Source: Albugo candida (Eukaryota; Oomycota; Peronosporomycetes; Albuginales; Albuginaceae). Taken from it: a stretch of DNA of 64,000 nt. Both the position numbers and the translations under genes were made by a program. Location of the stretch: NCBI GenBank assembly GCA_905220665.1, contig CAJNAR010000003.1, positions 372,001 to 436,000 on the forward strand. The letters run 5' to 3'. Positions 1 through 10,263 of this stretch are shown one piece after another (position 1 is the first letter of the stretch; every line of letters starts with the position of its first letter). The notes under the pieces were generated by a model, which worked only from the letters and a program-made list of their open reading frames with translations, did no database searches and was not told the origin of the DNA.

Positions 1-581
1 AGCGTAGTTCAATGAGGTCTTCCTAATCACCTTCCTATCCATCCAGTCGGCTTTCCACATTTTCACCTCCTTTATTCGAAGATCTCGCGGATTAACATCG
101 GGGAAAATGTTGACCATTGCGACATCGTCAGGCTACCGATATAGCAGAGAATCAGAATGGAGTGGGTATAGGGATAAGAAGGAGATACCGTCAGCGGACA
201 AAGATTTGGCGCAGAAAGCGAGCGTGAGCGCATTGCAAAGACTGGATACTCTGCCGAAAGCATCGTATTGTTTTCTCGTTTGAGCTCTTTCAGAGCGGGA
301 CGAGAAATTTGTTTCTTTGGAGTGAAGGGCGAAGACTGCAAGTTTGTGTTTGTAGCATTGTCTTTGGCCTCTCTAATATCATTGGAATACCGAGTTAATT
401 TTGGATGATTTATAGAGGAGGTTTTTGTAGCTCCAAGGGATTGTTTAGTTTTATACGTAGAAGATTTAGATAAAGAAGACGATCGAGATGCTATATCATG
501 ATTCATATTGTCAGTAATGGATGCGTTCGCCGCGGCAGAAGTCATCGAAATCGATGATCGCATGCTTGTGTCCGGCAGCAT
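1..581 (-). CDS. Partial two-exon gene, basic Ser/Thr-rich protein of unknown function
   Basis: Not recognised. The ATG is at 581. Exon 1 (189-581) encodes a Ser/Thr- and Asn-rich, low-complexity N-terminus of 131 residues containing a basic RSRSLSAPN-type phospho-site-like stretch. A 56-bp GT...AG intron is inferred at 133-188. Splicing there in phase 0 opens exon 2 (1-132), which stays open to the window edge and reads PDDVAMVNIF...DLRIKEVKMW. Without the splice the frame runs to a stop at 72, and the read-through peptide looks less protein-like. The gene continues beyond the left edge, so its domains cannot be judged. It is divergent from the PAN protein gene across about 690 bp. I am fairly sure it is coding and have no evidence for a role. 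Confidence 0.55.
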
Positions 582-1266
582 TATGAAGACGAGTACTATA
601 CACTAGCTCAATAGTAGACTGTAACGGATTGAGGACTACGACCTCGCGTTCCTTTCTCCTTCACACGTAATGCATTAATGCGTTCTGAAGAACGTTGCTG
701 TGCATTGAAGAACTGCGTACTGTCCATAAAAGTAGAGATGAAGCTAATAGTCAGCATTTCCTTTTTTCAGTGAAAACACGATGGACGGGATGAAAAAAAA
801 GGATACTTTTCGAGCTCATTCTTAGTACAATTTCTTGCTGCACAGCAAAGAGCTAAATTCTATACATTTTTCAAGATACAAAGTTGCCTCACGAAGAGAA
901 ATTTAGCCAGCGACTTCAAAAAAAGTAGTCAGTTGTCTACTTCCATACTGACTTTGAAGCAGTCGCGTAAAAATTCTCGAGCTAACCCGATACGGTGCTG
1001 CTTGTATCCAAAGTCAAGTCGGATCTGTGGGGGTGAATGGATTCTCGCTGATTCTTTTTTCGAATTTCGAAAAAGCTGGGAGGAATCACGCACTTTCTAT
1101 TCACTAAAGGCGAAGTATCTGCAGCATCAACTCGCGTCAAAAGCTTTTCAAAGGCCGAGAATGCTCAGAATTCTCGAACGCACTCACTCTCGTCCAAAAT
1201 CGAGTCATCAGAACATCAAGTTGTCATTTTATAATTTGCAATCAACCAAAAGTCAAATCGACAAGT
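582..1266. other. Divergent intergenic region
   Basis: This lies between two outward-facing genes and should hold both promoters. A 151-codon plus-strand open frame (933-1388) overlaps the PAN gene in another frame. It has no recognisable domain and I treat it as chance. No repeat shared with the later array was seen. Confidence 0.5.
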
Positions 1267-1941
1267 ATGCTCCTCTCGTCCAATTTCCTCTCAATCTTGC
1301 TTGTTGCACGATTATTCCAGGTCGGGGCCGCCCGAGAGCCTCAATGTCAAGCTGTCGTTCTTCCCGATATGGATTTCACTGGAGATGACCTCATGCACAT
1401 TGCCCGGATTGACCAATCAGTCTGTTGTGAGACTTGTTACAATTATGCACAATGCACAGCGTATACATTTGTGGAAAATGAGAATGGAACTTCGCTCTGC
1501 TACTTAAAATCGGGTTCAGACAATCGAAAACCGAAAGAAGGCGCAATCTCTGCTATTGTGAACAAAAACATGACATCGTCATGTCCGAATATGCTTGGTG
1601 GCACTTGTGCGGACGAGACGCATTGCTGTCAACAAGGATACTGTTTCCCGAATGGAAATATCATTTTCAGCTGTCTTCTACCGCCAGCAAAATGCTCTTC
1701 TCAGATGACAAATTATGATCTACCTGGTAACGATCTGCAGCAAGCAATGTATGGGATCTCGCCAGATACGTGTTGTGATGTATGTGCCTCAACATCAGGA
1801 TGTGTCGCGTATACTTATGTGACCGGAGAAACAGGATGTTATTTGAAGAAATCGCTTGGCGAGAAGGTGTGGAAAGTAGGAGCAGTGACAGGTTTCGTGA
1901 CTGCAACTCCCCCAGTCATGGAAAATCCGAGTTTGCAGTAG
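1267..1941 (+). CDS. Secreted protein with two PAN/Apple domains
   Basis: A 224-residue protein. Residues 1-22 form a signal peptide (LLSSNFLSILLVARLF hydrophobic core, cleavage likely near AAREP). Two PAN/Apple modules follow, at about 27-98 and 140-212. Each has the spaced Cys pattern typical of the fold (CCETC and CCDVC, then a C.AYTF/C.AYTY strand and a late CYLK). A Cys-rich linker (TCADETHCCQQGYC) sits between them. PAN modules bind carbohydrate or protein, and oomycetes secrete many of them (for example CBEL-type wall lectins). No separate cellulose-binding domain is visible here. The predicted location is extracellular or cell wall. The start is supported by the signal peptide immediately after the ATG. 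The neighbouring CFAP91 gene is unrelated. Confidence 0.85.
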   Translation: MLLSSNFLSILLVARLFQVGAAREPQCQAVVLPDMDFTGDDLMHIARIDQSVCCETCYNYAQCTAYTFVENENGTSLCYLKSGSDNRKPKEGAISAIVNKNMTSSCPNMLGGTCADETHCCQQGYCFPNGNIIFSCLLPPAKCSSQMTNYDLPGNDLQQAMYGISPDTCCDVCASTSGCVAYTYVTGETGCYLKKSLGEKVWKVGAVTGFVTATPPVMENPSLQ

Positions 1942-2281
1942 CCCTTTACTCAATTTTGTTGCTAATCAATACACTCAATAAAGAGGAGATATCGCGACAC
2001 CTTTCTATGTCAAAACACTTTGATTCAAAACTTTTCTACGAGCTGTTTTACGCGATAGAAATCCCATGCTTCTGAATGCTGCAGCCCGCACCTTCCCGGG
2101 CTACCTGGGTGCTCTCATACATTCTGTTGCATCAGGTATGATGATACGTGCTTCGCGTATAATTATAAGTCGAAACGTCACTGGGCCGAACAAATCCTGA
2201 TGCAGCCTTCACGCCCGCTGGACGTTGTGTATGGTAAGAACAGCGTACTTAGGCTTTTAGCTCCAACCTCGACAATACTGC
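1942..2281. other. Intergenic region between PAN gene and CFAP91
   Basis: About 340 bp. A short open frame beginning at 2066 has a splice-like donor at 2136, but no acceptor joins it in frame to CFAP91. A missing CFAP91 5' exon here is possible but unproven. Nothing else was seen. Confidence 0.4.
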
Positions 2282-4150
2282 ATGTTAGATCCATTGTATA
2301 CGACCAATACGTCTCACAGTAAATACCAAGGACATAAACGGAATGGGGTGGCAACAAAGCGACCAATTTCTGCCAAGAACAATTCCAATCTTGTTTCGGG
2401 TCCAGAGCGTCACAGATACTTTTGCCGCCCTGTTCTCCCTCATTTACGAGCAGAACCTCCAGAGGTACTATATGCCTCAGCACAAGATCCACGCAGCGAT
2501 GTGGGCGTCTCTGAGGATCGACCAATTTCGACGCGGTCCATTGGCATGCAGACAATGTATCGAGATTCTCAAGCGCAAACGGACCCATTCTCTCCCGAGT
2601 ACACATTGCAGGAGGGTGTGGCTCCGGAAATTGAGTCTCTTACGAGTCTACGATACCGCAAAGGCCTTCCGGTTACTCAGGCTGAGATGCGCTTGATTGA
2701 GCATAATAGAAAGAAGAAAGCTTTGAGGAAGGTACTACCTCCAATGTCGGATGAAGCCTCTCTGGTACTTCGAAAGCGCATGATGGAGGCGCAAGAACTT
2801 ATGGACATGAGATTTCGAGAGAGCGAAATTGATGAGGCTCATGCTCGTCGTATTGAAGCGTTGAAAATATCGTTGGTTGAACGGCAAAAACAGAGCGATG
2901 TTGTAAGCGCGAAGCGTATGAAAAAACTCGAACAAAAATTAATGGCTGAGAAGGAATCCGTAATGATGAAAACCCAGCACGAACGCATTAAAGAACTTCG
3001 GAAGATCGCGAACAAGCGACAACGTTTGCAAAATCTGATATTCCAAGAAAACAAAAAACGAGACCTCATCGAGGAATATGCTGATTACGCTTCCCCGGTA
3101 TACGCTCCGCAGATGCGAAATGGAAATTTGATTAGAAAGTCTCCAGTTCCAGATGTTCAGTTCACGGATCATCAGCTCACGACGGTGGAAGGTTTGAAAG
3201 AGCTTGAGAAACAACTTCTTACAAGTTCGCCTAAATACCAACTTATGAAGGGGGCTCTCTTCGATAAAAAGGGCCGAGATCAACAAACAATAGAGACACA
3301 TCTTATCAAGGCGGACAGAGCTATCAACAAATCACCCTTCCAAGAAATTGAGAGCGTATCGTCATGTCATCACTCCTTCACACGACATCACCGAGCGGTT
3401 CAAAAACGACCATCGACCCCAGATTATGCGTCTCAAATCGCTGAATCAGAAGACGAAGTCAACGCGTTGAGACTGTTACAGCGTCTCATTCGTGGCCGTG
3501 CGGTTCAAAATACGATGTACGAGGGAAAACAACGGCGAGCCGAACTGATCGCAGAACTCCGTGAAAGTGACCAAGCCGGACGTTATCTTTCGGGTAGCTT
3601 CCAAGTAGAAGCAGAGGAAACAGAAATCACCAAATGTGCTTTCTCAAAGGTCGAGGGCGAAGTTGTGTCCGAAATGCTTGATGTGCTACAAAAAGAGCTA
3701 ATTCGTAACAAAGAAATCGAAAAAGTAAAGGAATTTGCACAAAAAGCCGCAGAAGATCGTCACCAAAGAGAAATAGAGGAAGGAGCACGGAGGCAATTGG
3801 AAGATCTCGCACGTGATCGTCACGACCACATGTTTTCTTTTGTCACAAAGGTGCATCAGAGCACTGCTGGCGATTATCTCGACAACATCGTGGAACATGC
3901 TGTTGAGGAGTTATCTCACCGAGACTTGGTCATACAATCAATTGTTATGACAAATGTGATAGAGCCCATTCTGAGCAAAGTGGAGGAGAAAAACTCGGAG
4001 GATTTGATTGTGAAAGATTTGGTATCGTCGCTTTTATTTCCGACTGTGCGAAATCGTCATTCAAAGCGTCAAGCAGAGTCAGAAATGCGTAAATACACAG
4101 CAGCCACTCAATCAGTCGTGGTAGAATTATTACAAGCGATGGGGATCTGA
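2282..4150 (+). CDS. CFAP91: CFAP91 (MAATS1/AAT-1) flagellar radial-spoke-associated protein
   Basis: A 622-residue single-exon frame. CFAP91 is an axonemal protein of the calmodulin/spoke-associated complex at the base of radial spokes, needed for flagellar beating; here it would serve zoospore motility. Family hallmarks seen: the HRYFCRP segment near residue 45, the hallmark IGMQT..YRDS.AQTDPFSPEY at about 88-108, the RGLP...AEMRLIEH.RKK block, and long charged coiled coils at about 160-270. A YASPVYAPQMRNGN block near 270 and a C-terminal LLQRLIRGRAVQ IQ-like helix with further coils follow. An in-frame TAG at 2258 bounds the start. The N-terminus looks shorter than in animal CFAP91 as I recall it, so a 5' exon may be missed. 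This is the intact parent of four truncated C-terminal copies in the window. Confidence 0.88.
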   Translation: MLDPLYTTNTSHSKYQGHKRNGVATKRPISAKNNSNLVSGPERHRYFCRPVLPHLRAEPPEVLYASAQDPRSDVGVSEDRPISTRSIGMQTMYRDSQAQTDPFSPEYTLQEGVAPEIESLTSLRYRKGLPVTQAEMRLIEHNRKKKALRKVLPPMSDEASLVLRKRMMEAQELMDMRFRESEIDEAHARRIEALKISLVERQKQSDVVSAKRMKKLEQKLMAEKESVMMKTQHERIKELRKIANKRQRLQNLIFQENKKRDLIEEYADYASPVYAPQMRNGNLIRKSPVPDVQFTDHQLTTVEGLKELEKQLLTSSPKYQLMKGALFDKKGRDQQTIETHLIKADRAINKSPFQEIESVSSCHHSFTRHHRAVQKRPSTPDYASQIAESEDEVNALRLLQRLIRGRAVQNTMYEGKQRRAELIAELRESDQAGRYLSGSFQVEAEETEITKCAFSKVEGEVVSEMLDVLQKELIRNKEIEKVKEFAQKAAEDRHQREIEEGARRQLEDLARDRHDHMFSFVTKVHQSTAGDYLDNIVEHAVEELSHRDLVIQSIVMTNVIEPILSKVEEKNSEDLIVKDLVSSLLFPTVRNRHSKRQAESEMRKYTAATQSVVVELLQAMGI

Positions 4151-4522
4151 TGACATGAAATTCTTTCTTTGATACGGTTCAAATCAACCTATAGAAAAGA
4201 TACCAAGTGTAAACTTTTGTTTACAGTCAATAAATCGTATGGTCCAATTATGGGGTTTTCTTGCCTAATAGGAAATGCTATCTTTCTTTATGCATTGTGG
4301 AAATATATGCTTTTGAATCAACAATCATTGTAGATATCCCAGGTAGTTTCTGATCGACTGTGCATCGTTCAACATGCATGCGAACCCGCCATCTTCGCAG
4401 CTTTCTCAACGAGTCAAACAGTAATGATACAATGATAGAGGCAAAGAGGTTTATTTGAGTTCTTTAGAATTAAGTGCAAGTCAATAGTGATGATCATAGC
4501 TTAACCTATTTGATAGTAAGCC
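4151..4522. repeat. 3' spacer between CFAP91 and NH gene (array repeat)
   Basis: The spacer between two convergent genes. Closely related versions follow the CFAP91 copies (about 9866-10263, 14928-15330, 33003-33420, 59826-60170), so it belongs to the duplicated unit. It is A/T-rich and contains AATAAA-like strings suited to 3' end formation. Confidence 0.6.
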
Positions 4523-5434
4523 TCAAGCCAACTTGTTTTCAATGTACTTATTCATCCGCTCAAGAACCAAAATTCTGAATTGCTCGTCGTGGATGTCACT
4601 TATCACCTTATCACCATACGTCCCTTTCATTGCCATTAGTCGAATCAACTTCGGGTTAAACATCGCTAGTGCTGCCTTCATGTTCAGGGAGCAAAATCCA
4701 TCCTTGTCCTCAAAACGAATTTCTTCTACCTTATTGGAATTATTCAGATGCAATGCAACATTTAATCCATGCTGATTTCTGATTCCTCTTAGTTTAGACA
4801 ATGCATCAACTCCAGCAGTATTCAAAATGACGAAAAGCTCTGGGAAATTTCCAACTGTAATACGATCTACGCCGATTACTTCGACACGTATATTCACACG
4901 TGTTAATTTCTCTTGGAGCAACTTGAATTGCAAGATAGAATGCTTCGGATCAGAGTCTACTTCCGAGGTGAAGTCCTGAGGATTGCTTTTTTCCAAATGA
5001 TACCCTTGTGCCCAAAAGATTTCAGACACACGCTGAAGTTTGGACTCACCAATCTTTTCAATGGCTAGAGCGAGATCCGTGCTTGGTCCCATGATCAAAA
5101 TACGATATGGTGTGTGCACATCCAGTACAATTTCAATGTGAATTGGCAGAAAGCCTAACTTCCACTGCTCATCCGCAAGGACCCTATGAAAAATTGATAC
5201 TAAAAAAGGCTTCGCCGTATCAAAGGAATCCCTGACGTATATATAAAGAGCGCGCCCACAGGATTTCAAGAAATAAGGATCTCTTGCCAACAACGCCATT
5301 GCATGATATCCACTAGATTCCCCGGGTTCCATAATCACTAGGCATTGCATGCGTTCTCGACAACTATAGATGAAAGGCATCAGACGAAGTACCCATACAC
5401 ACACGAGCTGGAAACGGAGCTTTGAACGAGCCAT
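4523..5434 (-). CDS. NH1: secreted nucleoside-hydrolase-like protein, metal motif lost
   Basis: A 303-residue intact frame. I chose the ATG at 5434 because it starts a clear signal peptide (ARSKLRFQLVCVWVLRLM). The longer frame upstream begins with TTG. After the signal, EPGESSGYHAMALLARD aligns with the DTDxGxDDAxAL metal-binding start of inosine-uridine nucleoside hydrolases, but the DD pair is SG/GY. ILIMGPSTDLALAIEK matches the ILALGPLTNLA strand, and VSEIFWAQG matches IxEIxxMGG. SEVDSDPKHSILQF matches the EFNxxxDPEAA block. I infer a nucleoside-hydrolase fold that is probably not catalytic. RXLR and CHxC effector motifs are absent. It converges on CFAP91. Effector or ligand-binding roles are speculation. 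Confidence 0.7.
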   Translation of the reverse strand: MARSKLRFQLVCVWVLRLMPFIYSCRERMQCLVIMEPGESSGYHAMALLARDPYFLKSCGRALYIYVRDSFDTAKPFLVSIFHRVLADEQWKLGFLPIHIEIVLDVHTPYRILIMGPSTDLALAIEKIGESKLQRVSEIFWAQGYHLEKSNPQDFTSEVDSDPKHSILQFKLLQEKLTRVNIRVEVIGVDRITVGNFPELFVILNTAGVDALSKLRGIRNQHGLNVALHLNNSNKVEEIRFEDKDGFCSLNMKAALAMFNPKLIRLMAMKGTYGDKVISDIHDEQFRILVLERMNKYIENKLA

Positions 5435-6508
5435 CGAATGTGGTAGAGTTGACAGTTGATAGTGGGTTGCGTTTTTGATAGCAAAAGTAAACGTGAGTGC
5501 CAAATGATCAGTTCACTCTTACACAAGCACGCGCCAGTGGATTTTGCTCGCTTTGTACACGTAATCAATTGCAACGGAATCCAAGAAATCGAATAGCACG
5601 AGAGCATTACAAACAGGTCGAAGCGATGGGAAAGGTGCGCTTCTGCGATCATAAACTTTTAGAATTTGTTTTGTCGTTCGAATATACTCACGATATCATT
5701 CATTACGTCTATGTATAGACTTTGGCACATTATCTTGCGATATGACGTGATGAAGAAATACAGTAGAAAGTATATCTCAACCCTTTGTTGATGTATCGTA
5801 CGCGGAAAGGCGGATTATCCACGTCGAGAATGACTTCTATAAATGCATTTGCAACGTTTCTGTTTTCGAAACATTATTAAGGTACCTATCATTTCAACGC
5901 GTTTGTGTGGTCTCAAAGTACCCGCTGCACTTCTACCGACTATTTGTAAAAATGCTATCGGAAGTGCGCATCTCATCTGCGTGTCCTTACGCACAAAGGT
6001 GTCAGCGTCCAACTTCACAATGGCGCTTGTTGTCGTGAGATCCGGAAGTGACTTAATGACCGATTTTCTTTGTCCACATATTCCAATCAGTCGTCTGAGC
6101 CGGACACTTTCTCCTTGAGCTGCCGCTGACGATTACGCATCACGTCGCAAATATTCGTCGACTCGGATGTGTATTTATCACAGACAGATCCCTTTCTTGC
6201 AACTTGCTTCGATCTTCAGACTTTCTGTAACTTCCCTTGTGCACATGCTAATAAGCACTCTTTTTCTCATTTGTAAGTGGCGTCTCGCTTGGAATCGAAG
6301 CTAAACAACATATGCAAATCATACCCAACGTTTGAGCTTTCTTGGCGTGCACTATTGGAGCAGAGCAGTGCATCTCTTAAAACTAGTAGCATTTCAGAGA
6401 TGAAGCGTCCACGACTATTGAGGAACGTAATGCTACAATACTTCTAACGCTCCCTAATTATTTTTAAAGTTGACTTATAAGAATCAAAAACCAACGTGCG
6501 ATATGTAA
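5435..6508. repeat. NH upstream flank, array copy
   Basis: No gene supported. The sequence is shared with the upstream flanks of the other NH genes (11188-12000, 16217-16721, 31240-32080, 52378-53438, 57791-58915). Recognisable pieces include a GTACACGTAAT block just before the gene and a TATCATTTCAACGCG block. It presumably carries the NH promoter. Confidence 0.6.
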
Positions 6509-6760
6509 TCAAAACTTGTGGCTGTTTCGAACGAGGTATGCTTTGCGATATCGCAAACTAAGAGTTCCAAGAAAAGCAGCGTATGATCGACAGGTAGTGA
6601 CGACAATACCCTCTATCGAGTGGTTCCCGATCCCTGCCATATTCGTCAAAACCAGTACTTTGTCGTTTACTTGAGCCACATTCATTGAGGGCAAAGGCAC
6701 CAATTTGTCGTTTGTTGAAGCCGTGCACATTGACTCAAACGTACAACGCTTGACTGGTAT
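6509..6760 (-). pseudogene. MAD1 C-terminal fragment, copy 1 (decayed)
   Basis: Read on the minus strand it resembles the last ~60 codons of the intact MAD1 gene at 52190-52370: AAQ...D..L pieces, then TTCRSYAAFLGTLSLR against the parent's TTCRSFPAFLGTLTLH. The frame begins in unrelated sequence and lacks all coiled-coil exons, so it is a fragment carried in the duplicated unit. Similar pieces lie near 35780, 57590 and 63490. Confidence 0.6.
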
Positions 6761-7293
6761 TTATACCTGCTTTCCTATGTTCCGACTCACTGCGTCTACA
6801 CCTCGTTGATCTTTGTATGCATTTGGAGGCAATTGAATCAGGCTTGTAGCTATTTGAAAGGAAGGGATGCTACGCTGCTGGCTCCACTATGCTGATCTTT
6901 AATTGAAGCCATTTCCTTCTATCTACGTTGCCACTTAAGCGAACAATTTATAAGTGGCAAGTTGTATAATTTGTTTTCAAACCCGTTTTGGCATGCAGCA
7001 GTGACAATAGACGATACGAGTGCTATAATTGAGCCAACAGCACTGATAATCATAAGTTTATATAGCAAGCTTAGTTCTCTTATTGCAAATCGAATAGCAT
7101 GTGTAGCGCGAAGTAAATAACAACTAAACTATATGTAGTAATACAGGGCATACGCTCTTCAGAGGTATTAATTGTGAAAGCTCACTGCGAAACCACCCAA
7201 CAATCACATAAAATTGATTCCGACTTCCTTTCAACTTGCGTTTGCGTTCGAATTGTATCAGAACATCTCCGTCGCTGACAACCAGTACTAAAT
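6761..7293. repeat. Importin-alpha upstream region, copy 1
   Basis: Homologous to the region upstream of the intact importin-alpha gene (30830-31240). Shared blocks are the CCACTTATAAGTTG-like segment, the ATAATTGAG...CATAAGTTTATATAGCAAG block and the final segment before the ATG. The promoter hairpin conserved at 12274, 30972 and 35044 is decayed here. Confidence 0.6.
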
Positions 7294-8776
7294 ATGGCAT
7301 TACGCGCATCAGACCGTAAAACCCTGTTCAAGAAAGGAATCGATGCCGACGAATTACGACGTCGACGATCTGAAACGACTGTGCAGATCCGCAAAACAAT
7401 AAAAGAGGATCGTATTAATCAACGACGACGCATGGTATCCCAAAATTCAACTCTCTCATTCAAATTATTTATTTTTGAAACTCATCGCGTAGGGAGGAGC
7501 AGATTCGCTTCCATCGGTTGGCGAGGATAGCCCCGATAGACACTTACAGAAGCGGGTTCGTATTCACTGTCTTACTGTATAACCTGATCTTATGCATACC
7601 CTCTCATTTTTCATCTAGTTGGCAGAACTCCCACAAATGTTAACAGATGTTCATGCACAAGACGTAACAACACAACTCAACGCGGTTACAAAGTTCCGGA
7701 AGCTTTTATCGATTGGTATGTGAGCTCAACAAAGGCCTGAGTGACTATTGCTGACCCAATCTACTCAGAACGCAATCCTCCAATCAAGGAAGTCATTCAA
7801 ACAGGCGTAGTGCCATTGTTAGTCGAGTTTTTAAAGCGAGAAGATGTACCTTTGCTCCAATTTGAGGCTGCGTGGGCACTAACAAATATCGCGTCTGGAA
7901 CTTCCGATGATACAGAAGTGGTCATTCGCTTTGGAGCTGTGCCAATTTTCTGTCAGCTACTAGTCACACCGAATGATGACGTCCGTGAGCAAGCTGTCTG
8001 GGCTCTGGGAAATATCGCTGGTGATTCTGTGGACTGTCGGGATATGGTCTTGAAATGTGGAGCTCTTCAGCCATTATTACATCAGCTCACAGAGCAATCG
8101 AAGCTGTCGATGCTTCGTAGTGCCACTTGGACTCTATCGAATTTTTGTCGGGGAAAACCTCAGCCGGAATTCTCGTTGGTTGCGCCTGCACTTCCGACAC
8201 TTGGGCAATTGTTGTACACACAAGATGAAGAAGTATTGACGGATGCTTGTTGGGCACTCTCATATCTGTCGGATGGATCCAACGAAAAGATACAAGCGGT
8301 CGTGGAGGCTGGAATATGTCGACGTATGGTGGAGCTATTGATGTACCCTTCAAGCTTGGTACAAACACCAGCACTTCGAACTGTGGGAAATATCGTGACA
8401 GGAGACGATGTCCAGACTCAGGTACGGATTTCCCAATCGAGTTGATCGGATGGTGACTTACTCGTTTGGTCAGATAATTATCAATTTCTCCGCATTAGGA
8501 TGCCTTCGGGCACTTTTGGAGAATCCAAGACGCGCTATTTGTAAAGAAACATGCTGGACACTTTCAAATATCACTGCCGGCAATCAAGCTCAGATTCAAG
8601 CCGTCGGGACGAAGATTACATTTCCTGCTTTGATCCGACTCTTGTCTACAGCTGAATCCGATAAAGAAAGAACCAGCGTGGGCTATCTCGAAGGAACTTC
8701 AGGAGGCACCGATGAGCAGGTTATGCATCTTGTCACACTCGGTAGAGTCTTATCTCATTCTGTGGATGGAAGATGA
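7294..8776 (+). CDS. Importin-alpha copy 1, C-terminally truncated but with intact exons 1-5
   Basis: A copy of the importin-alpha gene at 28926-30829. All five first exons keep frame and splice sites: 7294-7434, 7493-7555, 7619-7715, 7769-8421 and 8474 onward. Exon 5 is one codon shorter than the parent. If the old intron-5 donor at 8742 is ignored, the frame ends at 8776, giving 418 residues. The product keeps the importin-beta-binding domain (RRRR and RRR clusters, residues 1-47) and most ARM repeats with their W...N pairs. It lacks the parent's last ~115 residues, which carry the final ARM repeats and the exportin-CAS-binding region. Exon 5 shows local scrambling ([13 protein letters not shown]). 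It could be a decaying copy or an expressed truncated adaptor; the sequence alone does not decide. Confidence 0.55.
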
Positions 8777-9865
8777 AAATTGTGCTGGATACGCTTTTCC
8801 GGTATATGCTTCACAGCTGCGAAATGGAAATTTGGTTAGAAAGTCTCCACTTCCAGCTATTCAGTTCAAAGATCATCAGCTCACGACGCTGGAAGGTTTG
8901 AAAGATCTTGAAGAAAAAAAAGAAAAACTTCCCACCAGTTCGCTAAATACCACAACTTATTAAGGGAGTTCTCCTGGATATAAAGGGCCGAGATCAACAA
9001 ACAATAGAGACACATCTTATCAACGAGGACAACGCTATCAACAAATCGCATGTCCAAGAAATAGAGAGCGTATCGTCATGTCATCACTCCTTCACCCGAC
9101 ATCACCGAACGGTTCAGCAACGACCATCGACACCAGACAATGCGTCTCAAATCGCTACAACAGAAAACGAAGTAGACGCATTGAGACTGTTACAGCGTAT
9201 CATTCGCGGCCGTGCGGTTCAAAGTACGATGTACGAGGGAAAGCAATGGCGAGCCGAATTGATCGCAGAACTCCGTGAAAGTGACGAAGCGAGATGTTTT
9301 GCCTACGGCTAGCTTCCAAGTATAAGCAGAGGAAACAGAGATCACCATTTGTGGTTTTTCAAAGGTCGAGGGCGAAGTTGTGTCCGAAATGCTTGATGCG
9401 CTACAAAAAGAGCTCATTCGTAGCAAAGAAATCGCAAAAGTAAAGGAATTTGCACAAAAAGCCGCAGAAGATCGTCAGCAAAGAGAAATAGAGGAAGGAG
9501 CACGGAGGCAATTGGAAGATCTCGCACGTGATCGTCACGACCACATGTTTTGCTTTGTCATAAAGGTGCGTCAGAGTACTGCTGACGATTATCTTGACAA
9601 CATCGTGGAACCTGCTGTTGAGGAGTTATCTCGCCGAGACTTGGTGATACAATGAATTGTGATGACAAATGTGATAGAGCCCATTCTGAGCAAAGCGGAG
9701 GAGAAAAACTCGGAGGATTTGATTGTGAAAGATTTGGTATCGTCGCTTTTATTTCCGACTGTGCGAAATCGTCATTCAAAGCGTCAAGCAGAGTCAGAAA
9801 TGCGTAAATACACGGTAGCCGTTCAGTCAGCTGTGGTCGAATCATTGCAAGGTATGGGTACATGA
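8777..9865 (+). pseudogene. CFAP91 C-terminal half, copy 1
   Basis: Joined directly after the importin intron remnant. The match to CFAP91 begins at the YA.PVYA.Q.RNGN block (parent residue about 270) and runs to the C-terminus (ESLQGMGT). The frame is broken near 8960 and 9300, and an in-frame TGA lies at about 9653. The segments between still read well (KELIRSKEIAKVKEFAQKA). No promoter or start of its own was recognised. Confidence 0.8.
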
Positions 9866-10263
9866 CCACGTGAACTTCTTTGTTTGATATGGTCCAAGTC
9901 GACCCGTAGAAAAGATAATTGCTATTGTTGACAGTCAATGTATGGAATAGTTCAATTATGTGGTTTCTTGCCTACTTTTGCAAATGCTCCTTATATTTGT
10001 GCACATTGGAGATAGTTGTTGACACGACATCGAAGCAAATATCCCAGATACCTTCTAACCGATGTTTGGCAGGAGCATGCAACATTAACACATACGAATG
10101 GAACTCTTTGACTTTCATCCACGAGTAAGAAAATCATGGTATATTGATAAAGGCAAACAAGTTTTTTTGGGTCGTTTAGACATTTGTGAAAGTCACTATC
10201 AACGTTTGAGACTTTTACCACTTGATAAAGAAGCTTATAGAGGCCAACTTGTTCACGCACCTG
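9866..10263. repeat. CFAP91/NH 3' spacer, copy
   Basis: Related to 4151-4522. It holds no supported gene. Confidence 0.5.

Noticed and set aside
933..1388. Plus-strand 151-codon frame before the PAN gene
   Set aside because: It overlaps the PAN gene in another frame, has no domain and lacks a signal peptide.
2178..2606. 142-codon minus-strand frame over the CFAP91 5' end
   Set aside because: The opposite strand carries strongly conserved CFAP91 motifs; no domain seen in this frame.
5435..5503. N-terminal extension (ALTFTFAIKNAT) in front of several NH genes
   Set aside because: It starts with TTG, not ATG, and the internal ATG begins a clean signal peptide. The sequence is conserved only as part of the duplicated flank.
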